DNA of 35,067 nt from Emiliania huxleyi CCMP1516 (taxonomy: Eukaryota; Haptophyta; Isochrysidales; Noelaerhabdaceae): the NCBI RefSeq assembly GCF_000372725.1, contig NW_005200970.1, positions 1-35,067 on the forward strand, in the 5' to 3' direction. Below are positions 9,923 to 18,630 of the stretch, in pieces. Position 1 is the stretch's first letter. Each line of letters begins with the position of its first letter. The notes under the pieces are model-generated. The model searched no databases. It saw only the letters and a list, made by a program, of their open reading frames with translations, and was not told where the DNA came from. The translations under genes were made by a program, and so were the position numbers.

Positions 9923-11301
9923 TTACTGTTTCGGCGCGGCGGAAGGCGCCTACTCCCGTGGCAGCTTACATAGGGCTCGCCCATGCTCTCGAGCTGTCGC
10001 TGCTTGCGTGGTTGATTGTGCCGGCACTCTGCCGCAGGCGCGGCGATGGCATTGGTTGATTGACGGCAATGGCAGTAGCGATGGCAATGGCAGTGGTGGA
10101 GGAGGGAGTGGAGGAGGAGTGCAGACAGCAGCCACGATAGATGAAGTCAGATATCGCATAATAATCTCATAGGCGCTGCAAGTTTGCCTGGTGAGAGGCA
10201 ATGACGTCGTGCGCAATGCGGAGAAGGCATGAGGCAATGCAGAACGCAAGAGGGGAATGCATGCGACGGCGCAGCGGCGCAGGTAAATGCGGAGCGTAAA
10301 ATCGCGCGCTGGCGGCGTCACAAACGGCGCCAGACGCAGGAGCAGCACGATGGACACAAGGACATAGGTGGTAGTGCACCGCTGTGCCGTTGCAAAGGCC
10401 GCATCCTGCCCTCGTGCGTCGTGGTACAGAGGCGCGTCGTGGTGCCCACATTTGTAGGTGCAAGCTGAACCACTCTTCACCGGGTGATGCGATGGGCGAG
10501 TATGCCGCCTCTTTATCGCGTGCACACCCTTCGCCACCGCGGGCTCCATGCGGCAGTTTATCATGAGTCGAGCCAAGGAGGCTAGGCCTCGATTCATCGA
10601 CTACTACGACCCGACGCCGGCTGGACTGGCTCGGGCATATCAGCAGGGTGGACTCCAATCGCGTCCTCGTCGCATGCTCTCGTCGTAGCTCATGGGTGCC
10701 CCCCACGACCGGCCGATCGGATGCCCCAACATGTCGTACGGGCGCTGCATCCGCAGCGCCCGTCGACCGCTCGAGGTGGCCCGAACTCGAGGCCCGAGAT
10801 CGCCGCCGATCGCTCCACTTGGCGCCAGACGCTGCATGACAGGCGTCGGCCCGACGCCTTATTTGCTATGTTAGAGAGGAAAGCCGCCCTCCCTGCGTAT
10901 CGCGCGCACTAAACCAGAGAGCACGGCGAGGACAATGCGGCTATGGACACCACGCTACGGGCGCTTGCGAGGTCGTGAGCGATGTGATCACACCTCGCTC
11001 GACCGAGATTCGGCTCGCTATACTGTTGCCTCTGCACAACCCTCTCCTGAGATCGCACAGAAGTGAACGCCTCGTGTGCGTCTGCCCCGTGTTTCTGCGT
11101 GTGCGTGTGCCCCGTATGTTTCTTGTGCGTGTGCGTGTGTGCCCCGTGTTTCTGCGTGTGCGTGTGCTCAGACGTGTGTGAGACTGAAAATTGCTCATGC
11201 ACCGCCGCTTGATTTCCCTACGCCAAAACAGGAAAGGGCGACGGATTAGTTGAGGTTGCGAGTACGGCAGCTATTGCGAGCTGGCGCGTCTACGGCATTG
11301 C
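9923..11301. other. Mostly unassigned; possible short exon near 10721-10912
   Basis: I see no recognised domain. A plus-strand frame at 10721-10912 ends with a helical, charged stretch (ALFAMLERKAALPAYRAH then stop) and might be a terminal exon, but this is weak. A GT-rich minisatellite of ccccgtgtttctgcgtgtgc type lies at 11079-11170. Confidence 0.35.
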
Positions 11302-11895
11302 GTGCGACACAAGGTGAAGGTCGCGCGGTGTGCGACGAGGTCATGCAACGCGACAACGGCTTCATCACCTTCATCATCCTCGACATCCATCGCCGGTGCG
11401 GCGGCCGGCGAGGCCGCGGCGGCGGCGCCGGCGTTGACCAAGAGCGCTAGGAAGCGGCTCAAGGAGAAGGCGAGGAAGGGGCGGCGCGCTGCAGAGGCGG
11501 CGGGCGAGCCGGAGGTGGCGCCATCGCCGGCGCCGCCGCCGGTGTTCAAGACGCTCAGGGAGAAGAAGGCGGCTCAGGCGTCAGCGGAGGGCTGGGCGGC
11601 GGAGGTGGCGAGGGCCGAGGAGCTCTACGAGGAGCTGCGCGAGCGCGCGCCCCAGCACTGCCGCCGTGGCGGCAAGTGGGCGCGCGAGAAGTTCGTGATG
11701 GCGGTGCAGGGAGAGTTCCCGCGCGCGCGAGGGGCAGGCGTTCCCAAGGGGACGGTCCTGTGCCTCGGCAGGGTGCTCGACGCGCACGATGAGCAGGATG
11801 ACGCGGAGGGTGGGCACCGGGACTGGGAGGAGGACCCGCTCGGGTTCGACACCAACCCGATGCTGCTCCGCGCCATGTGCATGGCGTTCGAGTGA
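11302..11895 (+). CDS. Unknown basic, coiled-coil-rich protein
   Basis: I do not recognise this protein. The frame is open for 197 codons and ends with TGA at 11893-11895. The frame opens at a GTG with no in-frame ATG before the conserved-looking part, so an upstream exon is likely. The N-terminal third is Ser/Ala-rich. It is followed by a Lys/Arg-rich helix (KSARKRLKEKARKGRR) and then a helix with heptad-like spacing (EEVARAEELYEELRER region). The C-terminal 70 residues are mixed, with an acidic patch and a hydrophobic end (NPMLLRAMCMAFE). Composition differs between the domains as expected for a real protein, but no family is assigned. It precedes the J-domain gene in the same direction by about 380 bp. 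Confidence 0.45.
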   Translation: MRHKVKVARCATRSCNATTASSPSSSSTSIAGAAAGEAAAAAPALTKSARKRLKEKARKGRRAAEAAGEPEVAPSPAPPPVFKTLREKKAAQASAEGWAAEVARAEELYEELRERAPQHCRRGGKWAREKFVMAVQGEFPRARGAGVPKGTVLCLGRVLDAHDEQDDAEGGHRDWEEDPLGFDTNPMLLRAMCMAFE

Positions 11896-12071
11896 ACGCC
11901 GTGCAGGCAGCCTGTGCCTTTTGGTGTACCCCGTTTGTACCGCGTCCTGTGCCCCCGAGTTCATTTAACACAAAGAGGAGAGGTTGATCTATTGAAGGCC
12001 TCATGAAAGAAATGACACGAGGGAGCGCAGGTCCGTCTGAATGGGACCACGACTGGAGTACTATGCCGTTA

Positions 12072-12178
12072 AATTCTTTTTCTAGCACGTGTCGAGCTAG
12101 ACAGGTCGTATTTCAATTCTTTTTCTCCAGTCCGAGCCAGTCTGCTGTGATAGGGGCTTGCCTACTAAAATTCTTTTT
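12072..12178 (+). promoter_or_regulatory. Upstream module with AATTCTTTTT repeats, shared with the 18.5-kb gene
   Basis: AATTCTTTTT occurs at 12072, 12115 and 12169. Between the last two lies agtctgctgtga (about 12140), followed by taggggcttg. The same arrangement (two AATTCTTTTT boxes 58 bp apart around ccagtctgctgtga) is found at 18491-18558. In both cases the ATG in a ccgccATGAGCGC context follows within about 75-100 bp. Role as promoter or 5' UTR is inference. Confidence 0.6.
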
Positions 12179-12274
12179 CTAGCACGCGCCGACACCAAAA
12201 TCCGCCGACATTGCTCGCGCCCGCGGCCGTCTCGCTGCTCTTCTCCGCCTCGCTCGCGCTGGAGGGCGTCCGCC

Positions 12275-13906
12275 ATGAGCGCGCTCCGCATCGCGTCGGC
12301 GCTGGCCGCCGCGCCGGACCCGTACGCCGTGCTGCAGCTCAAGCGCGACGCGAGTGCGGCCGACGTCAAGAAGGCGTTTCGCACCGCGGTCCTGCTCGTG
12401 CACCCGGACAAGGCGATGGGCTGCGCCGGAGCAGCGGCCGCCTTCGAGGCGGTCGAGGCGGCCAGCGCCCTGCTGCTCGATGCCGGCGCGCGTCGCGAGT
12501 GGGACGCGAAGCACAAACAGCAAAGCTTCATTGAAAGATACGGCAGCGGCGCGGCCGAGGCGGGCGGCGAGGCGATCGCCCCTCCGTTCTCGGTCCGCCT
12601 CGGCGACGTGGTGGAGGCAAAGTGGTCGGGGAGCAGCCGACGGTGGCACTCTGCCAGCGTCCTCGCAGTCGACGCCACGCGCGGGACCGCGACGGTAGAT
12701 GCTGACCACAGACCCGTGCATGTCGAGCAGCGCTGTTGAGGACATACCCAGGTATGTGTACACACATGCTGCTTCGGCTATGTTCACGCCCCGACTCAGC
12801 GGCCCACAACGCAGGACCGCGACGCTCCGATGATGATGACGATGAGCGCTCATCGTCATGCTGGTAGGACCGCGACGCTCCGCTTTGACGGGTATGACGA
12901 CTCGGCGGTGGTGCCGCTCTCGCAGATCCGGCCGCCGCGGCCGGCGCAGAGCGACGCCGTCGGCTCGGCGGAGGAGGGTGCGGAGGGGGCGGGCTCGCGG
13001 CGCGTCTGCGTGGGCAGCGGCAGCGGCGGCCTCGGCCCGCGCCTCGGCAAGGCGAGGCGGCGACCGACGCCTTCACACGGAGCATGATGTCCTCAGGCGG
13101 CCTCGGCCTGCTGCTGGACGAAGAGAACCGTGTCGTCGGCCTGGCGGCGGGCGGGCAGGCGGAGCGGGAGGGCGTGGTGCGCGTCGGTGCGGCGGCGCCG
13201 GAGGCGTCCGCGACGCGTCCACGACGCGTCCACGACCCACGCCGCGCGGGCAATAGGCGAGGTCATCCTGGCGGTGGATGGGGAGAGGCTGCGAGGGCGT
13301 CCGCTCGGCAGGGTGCTGCAGCGAGGGAAGCGAGCGTACACCCTCACCCTCGGTGGAGCGGGCGGCGGAGGGGGCGGAGGAGGCGGAGAAGGCGGCGGCG
13401 AAGGCGGTAGCAGAGGTGGCGGCGGCGCAGATGGTGCGGGGGGCGGCGCGGCAAACAGCGCGGCGGGAGGCACGGGCGGCGTGGCGGCGGCGGCGGCGAA
13501 GAGGCGGCGGGAGGCGGAGGCGACTGCGGCGCCGCCTGTCGAGCCGGCCGTCGCTGCGCAGGGAGAGGGCGGCACGGCAGAGGGCGGCACGGCTGCGCAG
13601 GGCGGCAAGGCTGCGCGCGTCGCCGGCGCGGAGCCGGAGTGGCGGCGGGATGCGGTGCCGTCCTCTGCCGAGGAGTTCCGCGCCCGGCACGGCTGCTTCA
13701 CGCGCGGCGAGGTGCTGCGACCGCAGCACAGCCTGCCGCCCGCGGGCGAGGCGGGCGGGGGCGCCGCGGGCGCGGCCGGCGCGGCGGAGGCGCACGGGCA
13801 GGATGCGTGGGCCGAGTACTACCGGCAGCAGGCGGCGTGGGCAGCGTACCACCAGCACCAGGCGGCGTGGGCCGCGTACTATCAGCAGCAGGGCAGACCG
13901 CCGTGA
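12275..13906 (+). CDS. J-domain / Tudor-like / PDZ protein with FUBP-like tail
   Basis: The start is ATG at 12275. Residues 15-70 form a J domain (DPYAVLQL, then HPDK at 43-46), which stimulates Hsp70 ATPase. A Tudor/Agenet-like barrel follows from about residue 107 (RLGDVVEAKW). It continues after the first intron as TLRFDGYDDSAVVPL, ending before 12940. The first intron is 12695-12814 (GT-AG) or 12679-12867 (GC-AG). A PDZ domain follows: GGLGLLL, then an intron at 13187-13256 (GT-AG, 70 bp), then GEVILAVDGERL. The join GGLG/LLL needs a 71-bp GC-AG intron at 13026-13096. After a Gly/Ala-rich linker, the end has three W-A-x-YY/H-Q-Q-like repeats resembling the FUBP C-terminal motif. The stop is at 13904-13906. 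The combination suggests a chaperone adaptor, possibly chromatin- or RNA-linked. I know no family with this exact order. Confidence 0.75.
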
Positions 13907-14685
13907 CGCATTTTTTTCTTTGTATATGAACAAATCACGGGCCTCTCACGACTTGGATCTACCCGCGATGGCGAGGGAGAGGAAGGGGGTCCACGCGCAT
14001 TAGAGCCCAGCCGTAACACCTCCCAGACAGCGAGAGGGGCAGGGAGGAAAGGGGGAGAGAGGAAGCCAACGCGACGTGCGCAGAGGATGAGGATATAAAC
14101 TGGGACGACGCAGCGGAGGGGATAGACGAGAGAATCGAGGGGCCGGAGGGCTTTCGCGACAGCGACGATGACGACGAAGGCAGGGGAGGAGACGGAGGGG
14201 CGACACGCAGGAGGAGCGAAATCGCGAACGGCCCGAGCAGAGAGGGCGACGGCGGGGCACGAGGGAACAGCAACAGAGACGCTACCGATGACGCGAACCG
14301 AGGCACGGGCGACGGCGGGGACGGGGAGGGCGACAGCGACGTCGAGGTTGACGCAACCGTATCGAGAGCGCCACCCAAAAGGAGGCGGACAGCCATGGAG
14401 GTCACCGAATGGAGGGCGAACGGCACGATACGAAAAGGCAGGGCGAGGCGGATGGAGAAAGAAGTGCCGAGAAGGCCATGGTGGAGGGGAGGGACGGGAG
14501 GACGAAAGAAGGGCGAGGAGGACGCGAGCGGCCCGCACAGACCGCGAGCAGACAGCGCCTGCTGGCCATTTCGAGACATTCGCAAAGAACGCTAGCTACA
14601 TGGGAGGGCTTCGTGAAGGATGGATTGAAACACACTCGAACAAAGAAGAGGCGACGGGAGGAACCGGCAGAGGATGCAGTGACGT

Positions 14686-14686
<1 letters not shown>
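13907..14686. other. Purine-rich plus strand; acidic open frame of doubtful status
   Basis: From about 13960 to 14690 the plus strand is dominated by G and A (gagg, gacga, aagg), giving long open frames on both strands. The plus frame ending at 14595 has an acidic stretch (DSDDDDEGRGGD region), then PPKRRR, a nuclear-signal-like cluster. It has no early ATG and no domain. A fragment of a gene or element is possible; I do not call a CDS. Confidence 0.4.

Positions 14687-14774
<88 letters not shown>
14687..14774. repeat. (CA)44 microsatellite
   Basis: Uninterrupted CA dinucleotides directly followed by an introner-like element. The same (CA)n-element pair recurs at 28175-28407. Confidence 0.97.
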
Positions 14775-14775
<1 letters not shown>

Positions 14776-14915
14776 GCTCACCCACGCGCACCGGGCCTTG
14801 CACTTTGAATGCCGTGGGGCTCCTGTCGTTAGACGTGGAGACGCGAGGGTTGCCCCCCCTTGCCCCACCACCTCGTGTGTGTGGAGAAGTTTACCTTACC
14901 TTACCTTACCTTACC
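14776..14915 (+). mobile_element. Introner-like element adjoining (CA)n
   Basis: Runs from gctcacccacgcgca through ctttgaatgccgtgggg, ccccccttgccccaccac and tgtgtgtggagaagt to four TTACC repeats. It is nearly identical to 28269-28407 over its whole length, including the flanking (CA)n, which points to a recent copy event. Confidence 0.8.
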
Positions 14916-15232
14916 GCGGACGGCCGACGCCCACACGCCCGCGTCGCCCGTCGAACGTCTCATCCCGGGACGCGGGGGCTCTCTCGGCTACGGACGGCCT
15001 ACGGGACCGGCCCCAGCTTCGGCTGAGGGCTGAGGACCTGAGGTAGAGCCTGACCGACAAGCTTGCCGAACGAATGCCGAGCCTGACCTCCCGAAGGCGA
15101 TGCGCGAACCGCCAAGGAGCGGTGCCGGTGGGGTCCTCACCCCGGCGGCCCACGGCCGTCTTAGCCTAGCGCAGCGCGAACTCGCTCTGAGCGCAGCGCG
15201 AGATATTAAAAAAACCCGTTGCATCTCGGTCG

Positions 15233-17843
15233 ATGGGATCTGCTCCGGCCTCCGCATCACTCCCAAGCGAGGCCGTCTCTCCTAGCGAGGCGTTGCGAAT
15301 CGTGGGACGAGGAGCCCAAGCGATGCGCATTTTGATGCGCCGATGCAACCGATGTAGCGGCTGCTGCGCGGTGAATTGTGGGCTCTGTCGCGAGTGCCAG
15401 GACAAGCCCGCTTTCGGTGGGAAGGGTATCAGAAAGAAGCTGTGCCGTGCACGCAGGTGCCAAAATCCCCAGAGCGCCAAGGCTGCCGCGGCCAAGGCTG
15501 CCACCGTCTCGCGCACAGCGGACCTGTTGGAGCTGATGCTTCCAGGCGGGAGGCAGGAGCTCGTTGATCGCGAGTTTGCAGCACCCGCCCTTCCGACCGC
15601 CACCGCCGTCGCCGCCACCCATGCCGTCGGGGGCTCGGTTGCCTCTTCTTCGCCCCCCTCGCCGACGTCAGCAGAGCTCCTGGAGCGGGCGCGAGCGCAG
15701 CTGGTGCCGCTCGGAAGCCGGGGCGTGCCGACCAACGACGCGACCCCGTCGTTCTGCGCCCTCTCTTCCCCGAACTGCGACTTCGCCGTGACCGCCGGGA
15801 CTCCCGAGGCTCGCGACACCACCTCGGAGGCTCTGCGCGTCCTCGCTGCCTTGTGCGATCCTCACGCCGACACCGATGCCAGCGGCGGCAGCAGCGGCGG
15901 CGGCGGCGAGGAGGGCGGCGGCGGCGGCGAGGAGGGCGGCGCGGGTGAATGCCGAGGCGACTATGGGGAAGCATCGGACCGGTGGGATCGCGGCCCGCAG
16001 CCTGAGGATGAGATGGAGGAGCTCCTCGGCGAGCTGCTCTCCTCGCTGGAATCCGACGACCTGTTGTCGCAGCCCTCGGTCTCGCCCTCCACCTCGCTGG
16101 GAGATGCTGCTTCTACTACTACTACGTCCTCTACTACGACTACTGCTGCTACTACGACCTCCTCGCCGGGAGAATCGACTCGTCCCGTCTCGTCCCTCAC
16201 TCCGCTGCAAGCCAGCTGCCACCGGATCGGCTCCCTGATCGAGCTTGAGTTCCGATCCCTCGCTGCCGGCGCGGACTTGCCTCGCGAGCAGCAGCTGCGC
16301 CTCTTCGGCGCCGCCGCCGCCGATCGCAGTGCGGTGCTCCTCCGCCTCCAGGCAGTCCTCCACGCCATGGTCTCCAATCTCGCCACCTCTTCCGCCGGGA
16401 GCAACGACCCCGCAGCAGTGGCTGCAGTGCTGCGCATCGTCACGGCCGCAGAGGTGACACTAGCGGACGGCAGCGACTTGCCCGTCCCCCCGCCGCTTCT
16501 CCCTGCGTTGGCGGCCGCAATGCGCGCGGACACCGCGCAGCGGCTCGGCCTCCCGGCTTTGCCGCGGCAATCTGCCCTGGCGCCAGTGCCTTCGCCGCTT
16601 CCGTCGCCTCCCGAGCCGACCCTGGCCAACAGCCCCCTCACAAAGAGCCCACTGCTGTCGCTGCCTAGGAGGAAGCCTCGGACCGGCAGGCTTGCGACGC
16701 CGGGTTACTTGGTGGCCGCTCTGGGCCGGCGCGTCGGCGGCTCGGTGCGGTTCTGGGCACGCCACAGGCTTCTTGGGCAAGGCTTGCCGTTGCCGGGAGG
16801 GGGCGTCTGTGGGTATTCTGCGACGCCCGAGAGGGTGCAGGCTGGCGCGCTGTGCATCTTTTGGTGCCAGATCTTGTTGCTGCGCGCGGCGGAGGAGCGG
16901 GGCTTCTTGACCGAGACAGCAGACGGGTGTGGGCTCGCTTTTCCCCCCCGAAACTCCCCCTGAAACCCCAGCCCGCGCTCGCGCACCCGCCCCGCCCACG
17001 CCCCCACTTAAGTCCCACCCTGACTCCACCCCTCTCCTGTGTCGCTTGCGCCCGCCTCCGCCTCTCAATCTGCGTGAAGCCTCCCCCCGCGTTGAGAGGC
17101 GTCGCGAATCAACGTGTCCTGCTCTCTGGCTGCGCCGCAGGTGGACGCCTTTGGGGGACGGCGAGGGGTCCAACCTCATCGCTTCCGTCTCCACCCTCGC
17201 CGTGGTACTCTTGGGCGGGAACTTCTTCCGCGTGGCGTTCGGCATGCGCGCGGCCGCGCGACGCGCGCGCTTCCTGGCAAGGGCGCAGCTCTTCACTTGG
17301 GGCGTGTGGACTTGCACGAATGTCGCGCGGCTGCTCAAGGCCTTCCTTCGGCAAGAGGAGGAGCTGCTAGAGGACATCGAGAGCGTGCTGGGCGCCATGT
17401 GCGTGCGGCCGCGGCCCTGCCCTGGTACTCCCCGCTCATTTACGGTTTGCACCGTGGCCCGGCATGATAGGTGCAGCGACCAGGGTGAGAGCGCGCTTCA
17501 GCAGTCCGTCCTAATCGAGCTCGGCCTCCTCAGTCCACTCCTCGGCCGCTCCCTCCGGATCCCCGCCGGTTTCATGCTTGCCAACATTGGCCTCACTCTC
17601 ATGTCCGCGGGACGCCTCGGCTGGCTCTTCCCCTCCCACTCCTACCCGACTCGCATGGCCCACTGCTTGATCGCGCCCTACATTGGCTCGTTCGTGGCCA
17701 GTGCGCTGCTTCTCTGCGCCACCGGGGTCCTGCCTTGGCGGGCGCGCGCGGGGGGGGGGGGAGTCGCTAGGCTCGCCACGAGGTCCGCACAGAGCAACTT
17801 GAAGCCGGGTGCACATTGCAGAGAGTTAAGAAAGCTACCCTGA
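15233..17843 (+). CDS. CXXC zinc-finger protein with hydrophobic C-terminal half
   Basis: The start is ATG at 15233; a tattaaaaaaa stretch lies about 25 bp upstream. Residues 38-76 form a CXXC zinc finger with all eight cysteines (38, 41, 44, 49, 52, 55, 71, 76) and FGG before the basic KK-x-C. This domain binds unmethylated CpG in DNA. A long Ser/Ala/Gly-rich acidic linker and a helical region follow, then RRKPRTGR. A 214-bp GT-AG intron (16927-17140) joins ETADG to WTPLGDGEG. The second part has hydrophobic helices (TLAVVLLGGNFF; FTWGVWTCTNVARLL; and two after 17660). It ends near 17843, perhaps after a further intron around 17400-17490. A DNA-binding finger joined to membrane-like helices is odd. 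Two genes overlapping in my reading, or a nuclear-envelope protein, are alternatives. The finger is certain; the full gene model is not. Confidence 0.7.
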
Positions 17844-18239
17844 ACGCACAGAACTCGTACGAAAAATCAGAAGGGGGCGGAAGCCGCGGAATATGGGTGC
17901 CTAACGTTAATTTGGGGCGCCTAAGCCCTAACAGTTGTTGGCTGAAATCCTCAACGTTGTTCGAGTGTTCGCCCCAGCCGCCAGCCCCATGTGTTCCCAC
18001 CGACCGGTGCCGGTGCAGGACTGCCGGTGCTCGAGTGATTGATGGGTGGGGGACCTTAATTTCGCGTACCTGCTGTCCACCGCCGTAATATGACTTTTTT
18101 GTACGGCCGCAAGCTCGTCCCCCCCAAGGCAGCAAGCTCGTCCCCCCCTTGCCGGCAACTTCCCGTATATGACGTTGAAACTTTGGATAATGGGATTCAC
18201 CTATATAATCGATTTCAGCGCTCCCGGCTTACTTTCGAT
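17844..18239. other. Intergenic, no gene seen
   Basis: Unassigned sequence after the hydrophobic protein. It includes repeated 'agctcgtccccccc' pieces (about 18112-18147). No domain or RNA gene seen. Confidence 0.4.
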
Positions 18240-18396
18240 GCTGCCACTTTCCATCGCGCCCTTGGGCGAGTGCGTCTCACAAGCGCAGGTCTTCCGCGAC
18301 CCGATAGTCAACTTTGCCTACGGCGGTCGTGCCGACTTTCGCGGCCGCGACAACGCGCTCTACAACTTCCTCTCCGCGCCATGCCCACCTCCATGA
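18240..18396 (+). pseudogene. Possible fragment of a vWF-D-like extracellular protein
   Basis: A plus-strand frame ending in a stop at 18394-18396 reads GGRADFRGRDNALYNFLSAP near its end. This 'ADFRG ... YNFLSAP' pattern resembles segments of vWF type D-like proteins that I associate with plants and algae. Nothing before or after completes the domain, and the repeated promoter-like block begins immediately downstream (about 18420). It may be a relic or one exon. Weak. Confidence 0.3.
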
Positions 18397-18490
18397 GGAC
18401 GACGGCGCCTTCTAAAGGTCCGTCGCAGGCTGTGCCTCTTTTGGTACCTGTGTCGAACCTGTGTGCTGTGCGAGAGACCTGCCCTGGTTG

Positions 18491-18558
18491 AATTCTTTTT
18501 GGGGTGCTAGTTCGTGCCAGTCTGCTGTGAGAGGGATTGTATTCGTAGAATTCTTTTT
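18491..18558 (+). promoter_or_regulatory. Second copy of the AATTCTTTTT upstream module
   Basis: AATTCTTTTT at 18491 and 18549 bracket gtgccagtctgctgtga (18514-18530), as at 12115-12178. Similarity extends upstream: ctgtgcc(t)cttttggtac near 18430 matches ctgtgccttttggtgtac near 11908. The ATG of the ankyrin/helicase gene follows at 18631. Confidence 0.6.
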
Positions 18559-18630
18559 GGGGCGGAGAACGCGGGGCGCTCGGCTTCCTCGCCGCCGGCC
18601 GAGTCTCTCCACTCTTACTCCCGTGCCGCC

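Noticed and set aside
13073..13933. 286-codon minus-strand frame
   Set aside because: Antisense of the PDZ and tail exons; arginine-rich shadow.
16460..17452. 330-codon minus-strand frame
   Set aside because: Overlaps the CXXC/hydrophobic gene and shows no domain; its composition is typical of antisense GC-rich DNA.
18084..18491. Plus-strand frame starting MTFLYGRK
   Set aside because: Not ordered; the frame reading GGRADFRG is more protein-like in the same stretch, and neither is a complete gene.
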